Of a DNA stretch of 64,000 bases, positions 9,114-20,380 are shown in pieces. Both the position numbers and the translations under genes were made by a program. The notes below the pieces were generated by a model, which searched no databases, was not told the DNA's origin, and was given only the letters and a program-made list of their open reading frames with translations. Source of the DNA: Gracilariopsis chorda (Eukaryota > Rhodophyta > Florideophyceae > Gracilariales > Gracilariaceae); assembly GCA_003194525.1 (NCBI GenBank), contig NBIV01000102.1:186001-250000 (forward strand). The letters run 5' to 3'. Position 1 is the first letter of the stretch. Each line of letters opens with the position of its first letter.

Positions 9114-9884
9114 CTATCCGCTCATGTCACGTTTTCTTCCGCGAGCACGCACTTCCTCTAACCGCTTCAAAACCGCCGGTCGTCTCAGCTCCTCCGCGTA
9201 GGCCACCAAGAAAGCTTCGTTCAAGGGTTGTGCCTTTTCTGAGTGCGCTGATACCACCGCTCTTTCCAGCACGTACAAATCCACTGCCAGGTCTTCCTCT
9301 GTTCCGTTTCCACCGCTCAATCCGAAATCAATAATGCAAACTTTGCCGTCGTGAACGAGGATGTTCCCCGTCGTTAAATCTCCGTGTACAATGTCGCATT
9401 TGTGCATCTTTGCAACTGCGCGTCCTGCTTTCCGCATCACTTCGTCGCCGCCCTGCTGATTCTCCTGCAACAACTCTTTTAGCGTTAAACCTGGCACGCA
9501 TTCCATGATCAATAAACCGCTCTTCACATTCACGCTGTACACTGCTGGCACGCGTATACCTTCCTTGCGTAGTCGCAGTAGAACTCGTGCTTCTTGTTGA
9601 AGCCTTCGCGATGTCAGTTTGGCGTCTAATTCTGGGTGTCGATAACGTTTCGGAAGCCGTTGCTTCTGAATTGCCTTTCGCCCCAAGAAGTTTATCACTG
9701 ATACAACAGCTTCAGCTCCTCTTGATATTTCCCTCTCCTTCACCTCAGTAGGCCGCGGTTCATTGTCCATGTGCGGTTTCTTTGACGGTAACTGTTGATC
9801 TCGCTTCTCGTCGGCTGGTCTCTTTCGAGGTAAAGAGGAAGCAGTATCAGCTGCTGCACTGTCTGAGACGGTGATTTCTTCCAT
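9114..9884 (-). CDS. BUD32: KEOPS complex kinase/ATPase Bud32 (PRPK)
   Basis: The 256-residue protein has a Lys/Arg-rich N-terminal extension (1-50) and then a small RIO-like kinase fold. It contains GAEAVV at 57-62 as the reduced nucleotide loop, the KRYRHPELD motif at 79-87, the Bud32 catalytic loop HGDLTTGN at 167-174 and DFGLS at 186-190. A basic C-terminal tail (RGRKRD) follows. Bud32 works with Kae1, Cgi121 and Pcc1 to make t6A37 on tRNAs and acts mainly as an ATPase. The N-terminal extension of about 50 residues is longer than in yeast or archaea. The stop is 62 bp from the p23 stop. Confidence 0.93.
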   Translation of the reverse strand: MEEITVSDSAAADTASSLPRKRPADEKRDQQLPSKKPHMDNEPRPTEVKEREISRGAEAVVSVINFLGRKAIQKQRLPKRYRHPELDAKLTSRRLQQEARVLLRLRKEGIRVPAVYSVNVKSGLLIMECVPGLTLKELLQENQQGGDEVMRKAGRAVAKMHKCDIVHGDLTTGNILVHDGKVCIIDFGLSGGNGTEEDLAVDLYVLERAVVSAHSEKAQPLNEAFLVAYAEELRRPAVLKRLEEVRARGRKRDMSG

Positions 9885-10358
9885 CACTGAAGCTCCGCCA
9901 TGCGGATGGCCGGCTTAGACGCTGCTTTGAAGTGGGCGCTATTTACGTATTCGCGCTCAGAGCGAAGGCAAATCGCTAAAACCCTGGCGTGAGTACAAAG
10001 TAGCCGAGCACTTCTTGCGTGACAACCACGGTCCGTCTTGTCCATCTACGATGAGCCGATGAGAGATATCTTACATCAATTTTGTCAACAAACAAAAAAC
10101 CCCTATGTGTTTTGCATTAAAATTCCGTAAGTACCGTTTATAACACTTGTGACGGAGGAGGCAGCAGAATTGATCTCCCTTTGCATCAAACAAGTATGAG
10201 ACCATACAATGTGGTCTCACCGTGATGCTGACTCGATCGCATGACCCAAACACGAAACATACTCAACCAATCTGCGAAGCATCGACCAATACTTTTCCCT
10301 ATAACTGAACGGCGAGATACATTTCTTTGCATCCAAGTCGAATTGCGTCTTATCAAAT
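9885..10358. other. intergenic region between BUD32 and shikimate kinase
   Basis: A 474-bp region between diverging genes. No motif or RNA gene was recognised. Confidence 0.5.
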
Positions 10359-11180
10359 ATGGAGAAGCCAGCATTTGTGTGTAGTATCCCGAGGGGAAGA
10401 CCGTGGACCCCATCTTTGAACTGTCACAAATGCAATGGTTTTTATGGCAAGCATATCGTTCTTCCAACGAAATTGAAGAAACGCGCTTTGCTGTTCATGT
10501 GCGAGAGCTCTACTGATTCCAGTCAGGAGCAAGAAGCAGCTCAGCCGCGTTATACGAAAGAAGTTTCACTAGAGGTGAAAGAGCTGAAGAGTGTGTTAAA
10601 GAAATGTTCAATCTATCTAATCGGACCCATGGGGAGCGGAAAGAGCGTTATAGGAAAATATATGGCGAGTGAGCTAGGTTTTTGCTTTCTAGACACGGAT
10701 GAACTTATTGAAGCCGCCGCAAAGCGCTCCATACCCGAAATCTTTGAAACGGATGGCGAAGAAGCTTTTCGTGACCTGGAGTCTGCAGTTTTGGATCAAC
10801 TTGCAGCGTTTATTGGCTGCTGCGTCGCCACTGGGGGAGGAGCAGTTTTGCGAAAGTCGAATTGGGGAAAGTTGCGTTGTGGAATCGTCGTCTACCTAGA
10901 GACGCCTGTGGACGTGTTAAGAGATCGGTTACAAGGGGACACTACCCGGCCTCTATTGAAAAATGCAGATGGTGAAACGTTGCGAGAGCGCATCCGAGAC
11001 ATTCTCGAGGAGAGACGTCACTTGTACATGCAAGCGGATCTGACCGTTCATATAGAGAAAAGCATGCCAGTTGACGACGCTGGGAAGGAGGTGATTCGAA
11101 AGCTTACCAACTTTATCAAGGCGAACCCACCTCGGTCATCCAAGTTGTACCCAGGAAATCTACCAAAACGAGGGGCTTGA
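10359..11180 (+). CDS. aroK: shikimate kinase (plastid-type precursor)
   Basis: The 273-residue precursor has about 80 residues of basic, Ser/Gln-rich leader without family similarity, consistent with a plastid transit peptide. The kinase core follows: Walker A GPMGSGKS at 89-96, the shikimate-binding LDTDELIE at 111-118, EEAFRDLE at 134-141, the glycine triplet ATGGGAVL at 157-164 and the lid arginine in TTRPLL near 194-199. It phosphorylates shikimate at the 3-hydroxyl in the plastid pathway to chorismate and aromatic amino acids. The catalytic residues look intact and there is no intron. Confidence 0.93.
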   Translation: MEKPAFVCSIPRGRPWTPSLNCHKCNGFYGKHIVLPTKLKKRALLFMCESSTDSSQEQEAAQPRYTKEVSLEVKELKSVLKKCSIYLIGPMGSGKSVIGKYMASELGFCFLDTDELIEAAAKRSIPEIFETDGEEAFRDLESAVLDQLAAFIGCCVATGGGAVLRKSNWGKLRCGIVVYLETPVDVLRDRLQGDTTRPLLKNADGETLRERIRDILEERRHLYMQADLTVHIEKSMPVDDAGKEVIRKLTNFIKANPPRSSKLYPGNLPKRGA

Positions 11181-12662
11181 CGGACAACCTGTGGAGAAAC
11201 TGTCACACCTACGGTTGCTTCCGCCAGGAGGACGGCAATTTACGCCTACGGCAATATTAACAAGCATCCGCGACTATGTGCACTGACGTAGAGCTGATGT
11301 GCTGAAGATCAGGTTTCTAGTATAGGAGATGGTCAGGAAAGGTCCTTCTCCATTATAAAACTTAGAAGACATCATGAGTGGACTCGTTCGCAAGCAAAGA
11401 CGCATCGCAGGTAAACCTCGTGGGTCCTTATGTCTCGAAGGTAGCTGAGCGCAAAAAAAAAAGCTGAGATCATTTATCAGCATCAGCATGAGAGATCATC
11501 GCGTGCAAAAACGTCGCGATACGTAGCGTAAGAGTCAATGGTCTCAAGGCAACAGTTCCAATTTGAACTTGCACTTCACGCAGAACGATTACGCCATTGT
11601 CGCGAGGAGCAAGAACTGTGTTTCCAAAGTCGCGCTGGTGGGCAATGACATGCCCTGCGGTTAGTGACCATGGCTATCATCTCCTGGAGCCTTCTTCACA
11701 AAAGGCTTGGCGAACCGCTTGTTGACAGTGTTAAGATAGTCCTCATCTATATATTGCACGAAGCAGGCGGTGGTTAGAAACAGTACTGAAGCTGGGGGAC
11801 ATCTCAATGCGTTGGGCACTCGAAATCGCATTGGCTTTCCTTTCGCTGCTTACCTTCGAGCCGGAAGAGATATGCGCTAGCTAGGAGCACGCTAGTGAAA
11901 CCGATCGCAAATCTAAGTAGTCAACAGTCAAGTTCATCGATGCGGTTGGTGGACCGTTAGTACAAGTTGCTTCAGCTATGCTGAGTGCAGTCATGCTCGC
12001 TCGAACTTTCAACGTACGGATACAAGTGGCGACCGCGGAGGTTCTTCGACAAGGTTTTAAGCGCCGTTGCTTCCGCCATTTTGTGTCCGATGATCGATCC
12101 TTCCTGGAGACGGATAAGAACAGATTTGGTGGAGTGGCAATGGGGATGCTGACGTCTCTTGCCTGTCCAGCATTTCACGACAACAAGAATTGTGTAGCTC
12201 AGAAACGGCCCATCTCGCACTTTACAGAATAATACGTGCCGTAAGCCTGAATTTTTAAAATAAAACAAAAACTTTTGTGATGATTTTGTTCGTCGAATTT
12301 TGCGATCCGGCTCACACGGGAAGCAGATCCTTTTCCGCGCGCTCGGTCGCTCGTGGACTCTCTCTCACTGGTCTGGAGACCAACCGCCCCGCACTTGAAG
12401 CTCTTCTACGGAATACGTTCGCGCAAGATTACAAAGGGTAAAGGCACCAACAACGCATCTCTGCTGCCCCTCTCACTTAAGAACGGAGTGCGTTCTATAC
12501 TACAGTAGCACTTGTTTGCTTCTTTGATAGACCATATCGACGACCAACGAGCAGCACAATCCAGTGTCAGCGTCACGACCCTTCAAGCCCTGAAACTGTA
12601 TCGGGTCAGTAAGTCTTCCCTTTTTTAATTTGGTTTAGAAGCGGTTTCCGCGACGGCACTCC
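11181..12662. other. 1.5-kb intergenic region, no gene recognised
   Basis: An A-run at about 11453-11463 and short ORFs only; the longest open frame (11978-12232, + strand) has no recognisable motif. The part from about 12300 on is presumably promoter and 5' UTR of the poly(A)-binding protein gene. Confidence 0.5.
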
Positions 12663-13617
12663 ATGGCGGAAAACGAGGATGCAAGAGCGGCTGAGCAAAT
12701 CGAATCGAATGGCAATCACGAGAAAACTCTTGAAGCTCCGCCCGCAAACGAAGCCGAACCAATGAACCAAAACGGAGGAGAGGACAAAGATGAGAAAACG
12801 GAACCCTCCGCCGAGCTGGACGAAGTCAAGGACGAAGACAAGCCAGGCACAGATCTTGACACAGTACGTTTCTCAAAGCATGCTTTCAGGTATCACTCTG
12901 TGAGTAACGAGTAACACCCGACAAACAACTGACCATCTGTACACGACACTGTTTGTTCAACTTAGGAGCTAGAAGCCATGAAAAAACGGCTTCTTGAAAT
13001 GGAGCAAGAATCGTTCCCTGTCAATGCGGAGAACAACGCCGACCCTAATAGTGAAGGCGGACCTACCGCTCAGTCTGCCCCGAAGAATGCGGCCACAGCC
13101 AGAGCCGCAGATGTCAACCAGCCCCGAAGCCCCATAGGTGGAGACGATGCTGTAGCCGACGCCGATGCCAGATCCATATACGTCGGAAATGTAAGTTGCA
13201 TTCCTTTCTTCCAGCGTAGGCTGTTTCTTTGCGAAGGTGCTAACGAAGAACACGTTTACCATAATGTTGAAATACATGAGACAGGTTGATTACAGTGCGA
13301 CAGTGGAAGAGCTTAGCAAGTATTTTGAAGAATGTGGAACCATCAATAGAGTAACTATTATAACTCATAAGCCAACAGGGACACCCAAGGGCTACGCTTA
13401 TGTCGAATTCAAGGACCAGCATGCCGTTCAAAACGCTCTTATCCTGAACGAAGCCATGTTCAAAGGGCGTCAACTCAAGATCACGGCGAAACGCACTAAT
13501 CTGCCGGGAATGACAAGAGGAAGAGGAAGGGGGCGGTTCTTCCGTGGGGGAAGATCAGCCTACCATTATGGGCGCCGGCCAAGAGGACGCCCACGTGGGC
13601 GATGGGTCCCGTACTGA
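12663..13617 (+). CDS. PABPN1: nuclear poly(A)-binding protein, PABPN1/Pab2 type (three exons)
   Basis: Exons are 12663-12863, 12966-13190 and 13285-13617. Introns of 102 and 94 bp (GTACGT...TTAG and GTAAGT...ACAG) are both in phase 0, giving 252 residues. The N-terminal part is acidic. Exon 2 begins with [15 protein letters not shown], the coiled-coil helix shared by PABPN1 proteins. A single RRM follows, with RNP2 SIYVGN at 137-142, [18 protein letters not shown], and RNP1 KGYAYVEF. The C-terminus is a GRGRGR-rich, Arg-methylation-like tail. These proteins bind growing poly(A) tails and stimulate poly(A) polymerase. The second intron falls exactly after RNP2. Confidence 0.93.
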
Positions 13618-15220
13618 CCACAAATTAAGGTGAGAACTGGTTCCCTTTTCCGTTGCAAAGTAGTCTATTGGTGAGGAACATTCATAACGAAGCTCTAAAC
13701 AAAAGTCACACATGAAAAGCCTGTGGCGACTCAACATGCCTCACAATTTCTCTTCAGCTATAGGAACACATGTACTTTGCGTGCTATTCGGTCATCGTGA
13801 ATGCACATCATGTGACTGAAAGTGTCACAGGCAAGCGCGAGCGATCTTTGAACGTTGTTCTTCCCAGTGAACATGCTGAAGTACACTGCTTTGGAGAGAC
13901 TGGGAATAAGTGAGAGACTAGCGTTTGGCATCCGCACAAAGCTGGTGTGTGAGAATCACAAGAAATTCTGTGAATGAAGAAACCTACGACTTCGTCGTTG
14001 ACTGGACAGTTGCGGGCCGGACTCTGATGTGGTATTTCATCATGGCAGATAGTTGTTCCGTGTTATGAGAGGGGAAGTTTGACGGAGTAGAAAACGTGTC
14101 TTGTCGTGTTTGCCCAGTGTGTAACGCAGACTTTGTAATATCTACCCTGCACGCGTATTCGACTCTTCAAGCAGCCTAGCGGCAACCGCAAATATCTTGA
14201 CAACAAGGGTCAATGATCACGTTCTCAACAGAAGACAATACTCATGTTAGGATGTATCTCTGCGCTCTGATTCGATCGACAACAGACGCGCTGGGAATCC
14301 GTCTAGACCTGAGTTAAGAAATAGAAATGAGCCAATGCTTGTTACACATGCGAGACAGGAATAGAGAAGTATACAACTCTGTCTCCCTTGTGAGTGATTC
14401 TGCTCAGAGAAGAGTTTATGGAACTAATCGGTAGGGGTTAGGGGTAAGATTGCTAACCTTGTTGTCCTATGCGGAGATTCGCGTCTCGTTTTCGGCGAGC
14501 AGTCCAAGTCAAGGTGATTCCCTTCAGCCTCCCATCCCCAAGTAGTCTTCTAACTCTCCTCAAGAGTCTCCTATTCTCCACCGGAAGTTGAGCTTGAAGT
14601 TGTACGAAATCGTAGCTACAACCGCAAGTTATCAGTACGTAGTTCGTACTACGAACACCAAACTCTTCTCTGCACAGGGACAGAGCGATACTCGGCTCTG
14701 AGGTTACCGGGGATACTGGGCTACAAAGAGTTCCTTAAGGGATAACCCCGTCTTCTTTTTTGCGCGATCTTGTTCGGGTTTTTGTCGTGTGTGGTGGTTG
14801 AAATACGTGTACCAGCTGCGACTATCATCAGTTCACACCGGACATGTGGCCTAGTCGTTTTGACCATGACAACGTGCAAGAACGATGGAGGTGCTTGGGT
14901 AGAGGATACCAAAGGCCACGTAGTGAACTGCGGCGCTACGCCAGTTTCGAAAACGGCGCTTAGTTCGGTCACAATTTGGAGGGAAACCACAACACCCAAA
15001 ACCTGCCGAATCCACTGCCCGGACCTAGTAGTGGCGTCCCAAGTGTGACCTACACCACCCTCTACAAGCATATCTCAGTGGTACTTTCAGCGTTCATCCG
15101 TAAAACCATCACTGCTCTCCCTCGCCTCTCGCTCATCGAAGCAGCACTTAACGCGTTAACGCTCAAGCTTGGTCCTTTCACTGAACAGCGAAGCCTGCAG
15201 CCAACATCTCATTTGCTGAA
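13618..15220. other. 1.6-kb intergenic region, no gene recognised
   Basis: Only short frames were seen. The longest is a minus-strand frame at 14721-15071 of 116 residues, with no family motif and a composition like random sequence. A small inverted repeat around CGTAG...CTACG lies near 14638-14655. Confidence 0.5.
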
Positions 15221-16177
15221 ATGACCTCAACAGCTCCTTCGACTGATGTTGAGCGCGTGCCAGATAAGCCTCAAGAAGCCCAACAGAACCTCAGTTCCAT
15301 TCAAGCGGCAAAACCTCCGGAGCAAGGATATAATCCTACCCGAACACCAAGCGCACCCTGTTTAAACAATTCTTCCTGCACACAAACTCCTGCACTCTCT
15401 GCAAAGCCTTTTGAAAATGGTAAACCGATCGAAGAAAGTTTAGCCAGTACCATCGAGAAGCCTGCACCTCACACTCAAAGCGCCCAACAGCAGCAACCCT
15501 CAGTTCCTCCAACAAAAACAAACACAAAACCTACAGAGAAGCCGATTGTTCCACCCGTTGGCAGTCGCATAGAAGTTCTCTGGAAGATTGACTACGGCGC
15601 TGATGCAGATGACAAAATGGAAGTCGATACTGCCACTGAAGAAAACACAGTCACCAGATGGTGGGGTGCCACAGTTCAGGATCGCCTCAAAGAGGCTCTC
15701 GGCTCACGCCGACCAGACCAAGCAGAACGTCAATTGCATGTGTTACTGTATGATGCATACCAAGAATTTGCTGAGGATACAGCCACTGTTGCGTTTATTT
15801 CGGCTGATACTTTAGTGGATCTTTCGCAACTTGAAGACGTCAACAAAGGTGAACTCCAGTGGAGATTCGAAGACTCTGCACAGAAGCAAACTGATTCGGC
15901 ACAAGACGAAAAATCGCAACTCGTCTCTCTTGAAGAATATGCAGCCGATCTTTCTGCTGCAGTGCAAGACGCCGGCTTGACCGAAGAGACTGATTTGCAA
16001 ATTCTGAGCACATTACCCTTACATGTGCAGTCACGATTTGCAACTGGTTACCGTCGCTTCGCAGACACCTTGAAGAATTCCCTAGACAAGTTCCTGCAAG
16101 AAAAGCCAGAGGATTACGTTGTAACAAAGGCTGATGTGCAAAAGGTGTTCGCCAGTATCTACTCACATCCACCGTAA
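15221..16177 (+). CDS. conserved-looking hypothetical protein with possible Tudor-like segment
   Basis: This 318-residue intronless protein is not recognised. Residues 1-105 are Pro/Gln/Thr/Ser-rich and likely disordered. Residues about 108-190 contain VGSRIEVLWKIDYGADAD, then TRWWGATVQDRL and a QLHVLLYDAYQEF strand. This resembles small barrel (Tudor/SGF29-like) domains, where a VLW...WW-G pattern is common, but that is a suggestion only. The C-terminal third is helical and acidic, with repeated LSxxVQDAGLTEETDLQIL-type segments. Codon use and composition look genuine. Its stop is 16 bp from the facing cytochrome b5 gene. Confidence 0.8.
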   Translation: MTSTAPSTDVERVPDKPQEAQQNLSSIQAAKPPEQGYNPTRTPSAPCLNNSSCTQTPALSAKPFENGKPIEESLASTIEKPAPHTQSAQQQQPSVPPTKTNTKPTEKPIVPPVGSRIEVLWKIDYGADADDKMEVDTATEENTVTRWWGATVQDRLKEALGSRRPDQAERQLHVLLYDAYQEFAEDTATVAFISADTLVDLSQLEDVNKGELQWRFEDSAQKQTDSAQDEKSQLVSLEEYAADLSAAVQDAGLTEETDLQILSTLPLHVQSRFATGYRRFADTLKNSLDKFLQEKPEDYVVTKADVQKVFASIYSHPP

Positions 16178-16193
16178 TACATAAACAACGTGT

Positions 16194-16687
16194 TTACTTC
16201 ACATACTTGCGCAGAATATAGGCCACACCCACCAAGAATAGTGGCAGTAACCATTTGGCTAGTGCCGACACTACCCCTCCTTTTTGTGCTTCTGCGCTCT
16301 CTCCTCGTTCACGTGCTTCCTGCTCGGCTAACGCAACTTCTTCTGGTGTCGGATCGCGCAGTTCCCCAATTTGAAGCTCCGCCAACTGAGCTCGTGCATC
16401 TGATGAATGTCCTACATCCTCAAATTCGCGCGTGGCATCTCTTCCAGATGAGTCAAGTAAGATGTCATCCCCACCGGGATGCTCCAGGAGAAAGGAGGTG
16501 ACGTCATAAACGTTTGAATCGATAACCATCCAACATGAAGAACTTGACGTGTGACGTGCCACCTATGACATTACGTGATGTTTGTTGATTCTTGAGTTGT
16601 TAGATACAAGAATTAGGTTCATCTTAAGAATCATTTCAGTAAAGAACTGCTTACCTCAACCATTGGATACGCCTTTGAGCCTGGCAT
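16194..16687 (-). CDS. CYB5: tail-anchored cytochrome b5 (two exons)
   Basis: Exon 1 (16687-16655) encodes only MPGSKAYPMVE. A 92-bp intron (16654-16563, GTAAGC...ATAG, phase 0) leads to exon 2 (16562-16194). The 133-residue product has the full b5 fold: EVARHTSSSSCWMVIDSNVY, then DVTSFLLEHPGG with axial His39, and EDVGHSSDA with the second axial His63. A C-terminal hydrophobic anchor (LAKWLLPLFLVGVAYIL) ends in RKYVK, a tail-anchor layout for ER or mitochondrial outer membrane. It donates electrons to desaturases and similar enzymes. Exon 2 has an in-frame stop just upstream and no ATG, which supports the splice. Confidence 0.92.
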
Positions 16688-17664
16688 AGTGGGTTTAGTT
16701 CGTGCTTACAATGCTTGTAGAAACAGGGCCTGTGATGATGAGGAGCGTCTGCTTCGGATTGTGCTGTCAGTATATGGAATGGTGACGACGATAACTATTC
16801 TGATTGGAGCCTTCACAATACGCAACGATTGACACAGACTATGTGATCTGTTGACAAGAACGAGGAGAAGTTCTTTAAAGCAAGTTTCCGATTGTCGTTG
16901 GCGACCGAGCGTCGGTACTTAACCGAGCACTCGTGAAGGAGAACATTACCATTTGTTACTGTCCCAGCCATTTTCGAAATCAATCCACGAATTTTATTGG
17001 TCAGCCATTTCTATACCCCAGTTCAACTCTAGACCGACACCGTCGCGAACAGCGAATCCTGTTGGAGTTCGCTAGTTTACTTGGTACGAACAGCGAATCC
17101 TGTTGGAGTTCGCTACTTGGTACGAACATTGTTCAGTGAACAAGTACCTCCAGCTTTGCAAAGTCTGCACCAACTATCTGGTCAAAGATGTCGTTACACC
17201 CCTTTCCGCTTATCCCCAGAACCTTTCACTTGATGCCAGACAATTTCGCAAGGCATTGATCTGGGAGTGTGGTTGTAGATCAGCCCTTACCATTGGTACC
17301 GCCACGTGACCAGGCCAAGATATTCTACAATGATATTGTATGTTGTTTCCTACTGCTTTAGGGATCTTCATTGACTCATAACTCGACTTGTTTGGTGCTT
17401 CCTCAACACTAATTCCGGAGTGCTCTTACTTGCAGATATTTCATATGTACCCTATTATCTGACGCTAACAACGAGATATGTACAAGATCAGCCGTTAAAT
17501 TAAGTGCTTTTGTGTTACAGCCTGAAAGTGTCACATAGACGTGCGTTATGAATAAGCGACCTATATTGCAAGGGAGCTCCAAGCATATACTCGGAAACGC
17601 TTACTAGATAGTGCAGATATCCAAAGCAAGTCCATGCGTCGGATCCAATGCATCAGTACTAGGT
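16688..17664. other. intergenic region with a tandem hairpin repeat
   Basis: No gene recognised. It contains the 41-bp tandem repeat listed separately. Confidence 0.5.
17046..17130. repeat. 41-bp tandem repeat with internal inverted repeat
   Basis: CGAACAGCGAATCCTGTTGG followed by AGTTCGCTA begins at 17046 and again at 17087, a 41-bp period. A truncated third start (ACTTGGTACGAACA) follows. Inside each copy AGCGAA and TTCGCT form a short hairpin. Confidence 0.85.
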
Positions 17665-18093
17665 TTACCGTGGGGGATGCAATATAGGTCCACGATATCT
17701 CGCAATCTGCAGCTTCTTAATCTTTCGCGCAATAGATTTTGCGCGCCACTCCGGAGCCTCTTCTACACTCACATACACTCTTCCTTTCTTAAAACCAGGG
17801 CGCGGTTTCGCGCGACAAAACCTTGCGATCCCGTTCGATAGCGCAAAAAGAGTGTGATCGCGACCGCACCCAACATCCATCCCTGGCCACATTTTTGTGC
17901 CTCGTTGTCTAACCAGAATGTGTCCTGTTTCGACATATTCACCATCATTCACTTTGGCTCCTAGCCTTCTTCCTGCAGAATCACGTCCATTGTTGCTTGA
18001 GCCTTTTGCCTTTTTTGAGGCGAACCGAATGAATGATGTTTGTGAGGAGACGTTCGCAGTAATCCGACGAAACGATGCCATCAAACATTGCAT
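17665..18093 (-). CDS. MRPL27: mitochondrial ribosomal protein bL27m
   Basis: This 142-residue protein has an Arg/Ser-rich presequence (1-24) ending before [20 protein letters not shown], the bL27 N-terminal motif. It is followed by [29 protein letters not shown] and [12 protein letters not shown], all family hallmarks. The tail after about residue 105 is lineage-specific and basic. bL27 lies near the peptidyl transferase centre. The presequence and the FASKKA start point to mitochondria rather than plastid, where red algae usually keep rpl27 in the plastid genome. A second start four codons in (18081) is possible. The frame is open further upstream without a family match. Confidence 0.9.
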   Translation of the reverse strand: MQCLMASFRRITANVSSQTSFIRFASKKAKGSSNNGRDSAGRRLGAKVNDGEYVETGHILVRQRGTKMWPGMDVGCGRDHTLFALSNGIARFCRAKPRPGFKKGRVYVSVEEAPEWRAKSIARKIKKLQIARYRGPILHPPR

Positions 18094-18678
18094 CTTGTTG
18101 GAAGGTGGATAATGCCTCAGCCTTGGCGCCGCGACCGTGCTATGACCACAGAGTTGAATTGCCGGGTTATATACTTCTATCGCGATCGATATTTTATAGA
18201 CGGGTCTCAGGAACCTCTCGAATCGCGGTGTCCGATCTGGATGCAAGGTGCAGAGACTCGGTAGCTAAAATGGTGGTTCCCAAGAATGCGAGCGTAGATA
18301 GCTGCTTGGCAGCTGCTGCTACGAGAGCAAATGAAACGCAATGCGGTCGAAAGCGTACCAAGGGTACGTGTAGATGAATCATCTATCTACGCTCTAATAG
18401 ATTTTACAAGGGTACAGTATTAATTCATTTGATGTGGCCACAAAAAATACTTGCGGTTTTTTTGGAGCTATTTGATCCCGACGACGACCAAGTGTGGTTG
18501 AGTTGATCGGCAGAGATTTCACGTTGAAGGGCGTTAGTCACTCTCTCTCCGTCTGCACGTCGCTGTTCTTCTTCACACTTCGATATCCTGTGAACAGTGG
18601 GCAAGCGAATTCACGCAGTGTTGTACATTCAACACTGCTCCATAGTACTGAGATTGCATCAACTTGTTTGGTGGTTTC
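18094..18678. promoter_or_regulatory. divergent region between bL27m and NOP56
   Basis: 585 bp between two start codons pointing apart; it presumably carries both promoters. No motif recognised. Confidence 0.45.
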
Positions 18679-20268
18679 ATGGTTCTTTATCTCCTCTCCG
18701 AGTCCGCCTTGGGCTATGCCCTCTTCGAAGTCTCCAAGAATGACGTGATTGCCGCCCAAGAAGAAAGCATGCAGACCGCAATCACCGAGTACAGCAGATT
18801 TGCGAGAATGGTCAAACTTTCGGCATTTGCTCCCTTTCTTACTGCACAGCATGCACTGGAGAATGCCAGCATGATTTCTGAAGGCGCGGTATCAGATTTC
18901 CTGAAGAACTTCATGGAAACAAATCTCCCGCTCTCAAAGAAAAAGAACACCCAGCTTGGAATACATCGTGACCCGAAATTGAAGAGTGCGCTAGCGGATG
19001 CCTTAGGGTCTGCTGTTACCGTCACCTCCGATGAACAATCCGACGAACTGCTCCGCGGCGTTCGCATGCATCTTAGCCGGTTTATTAGTGGACTTAAGGC
19101 CACGGACACTGTCAAAGCACAGTTGGGTCTTGCACATTCGTATTCACGATCGAAAGTTAAGTTCAACGTGCATAAGGCCGACAACATGATCATTCAGTCT
19201 ATTGCCTTGCTGGATCAGCTTGATAAGGATATCAACACCTTTGCGATGCGAGTACGTGAATGGTATTCTTGGCATTTTCCGGAGCTTGTCAAAGTGGTAC
19301 CAGACAATATTCAGTACGCCCGTGCCGTTGGAATCGTACGGGATAAATCAAAACTAACAGAGGAGTCCTTACCCGAGCTCAATAAGGTACTCATGAACGA
19401 AGACCAGACAAGAGATGTCCTGGATGCTGCGCGATTATCAATGGGAACAGATATATCAGAGGTAGATCTTGTGAATATTGATCTTTTCGCGTCAAGAGTG
19501 GTTCAACTCGCAGAATACCGTGCCAGCCTACACAACTACCTGAGGTCCAAGATGTCCGTGGTCGCACCCAATCTTGCCGCTTTGATTGGAGAACAAGTGG
19601 GCGCGAGATTGATTTCGCACGCGGGCTCTCTCACATCTCTGGCGAAGTATCCGGCTTCCACAGTCCAAATTCTTGGAGCCGAGAAGGCGCTTTTCCGGGC
19701 GCTAAAGACGAAGGGCAAGACCCCGAAGTACGGTTTGCTCTATCATTCTACTTATATAGGAAAGGCAAAGCTGAAGAACAAGGGTCGCATATCCCGATAC
19801 TTAGCAAATAAGTGTTCAATTGCTTCCAGAATGGATTGCTTTGCGGAGGTTACGACAGACGTCTTCGGTCGAAAGCTTCGTGAACAAGTTGAAGAAAGAC
19901 TGAGGTTTTACGAAAGCGGGAAGGCGCCCAGGAAAAACATTGACGTAATGCACGAAGCTGTGCAAGAAGCGCAAGCTGAAAAAGATGATATGGATGAAAC
20001 GGAAATGAAACTGGAGTCAAAGGAGGAGTCCGAACCTGAAAAGGTTGAAGAAGATAGTGATGTAGAAATGAAGACGCCAGACGATAAACCGAAAAAGAAG
20101 AAAAAGAAGGATAAATCTTCTTCGAAGAAAGAAAAAGAAACATCTTCATCCAAGAAAGAAAAGTCTTCGTCAAAGAAAGATAGATCAAGCAAGAAGGAAA
20201 AGAAGCGTAAGCGGGAATCGTCTGGCGACAAGGACGGGAAGAAGAAAAAGAAGAAAGCCGACTCCTAA
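18679..20268 (+). CDS. NOP56: NOP56, box C/D snoRNP core protein
   Basis: The 529-residue protein begins MVLYLLSESALGYALFEV, the NOP5NT domain (about 1-70). A coiled-coil/NOSIC region follows, and then the Nop domain (about 165-400) with the signatures PDNIQYARAVGIVRD, MSVVAPNLAALIGEQVGARL and the GAEKALFRALK...TPKYGLLYHSTYIG block. The last 100 residues are the Lys/Glu/Asp/Ser tail typical of Nop56/Nop58 (multiple SSSKKEK and KKKKKK runs). HSTYIGK and the overall pattern suit NOP56 better than NOP58. It scaffolds fibrillarin and snoRNA for rRNA 2'-O-methylation in the nucleolus. No intron. The ATG at 18679 is used. Confidence 0.97.
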   Translation: MVLYLLSESALGYALFEVSKNDVIAAQEESMQTAITEYSRFARMVKLSAFAPFLTAQHALENASMISEGAVSDFLKNFMETNLPLSKKKNTQLGIHRDPKLKSALADALGSAVTVTSDEQSDELLRGVRMHLSRFISGLKATDTVKAQLGLAHSYSRSKVKFNVHKADNMIIQSIALLDQLDKDINTFAMRVREWYSWHFPELVKVVPDNIQYARAVGIVRDKSKLTEESLPELNKVLMNEDQTRDVLDAARLSMGTDISEVDLVNIDLFASRVVQLAEYRASLHNYLRSKMSVVAPNLAALIGEQVGARLISHAGSLTSLAKYPASTVQILGAEKALFRALKTKGKTPKYGLLYHSTYIGKAKLKNKGRISRYLANKCSIASRMDCFAEVTTDVFGRKLREQVEERLRFYESGKAPRKNIDVMHEAVQEAQAEKDDMDETEMKLESKEESEPEKVEEDSDVEMKTPDDKPKKKKKKDKSSSKKEKETSSSKKEKSSSKKDRSSKKEKKRKRESSGDKDGKKKKKKADS

Positions 20269-20380
20269 TGTCATAACATGTAAAGCCATCCCTGCATAAG
20301 CTTCCTCTGCAAACAGTCACTCGCTTTTACGTTCTTGTTTCATTGCTTTCAGTGTAGGTGTCGCGACCTATTCTGGTGCC

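Noticed and set aside
14721..15071. Minus-strand 116-codon ORF
   Set aside because: No motif, random-looking composition, and no facing or shared context that supports it.
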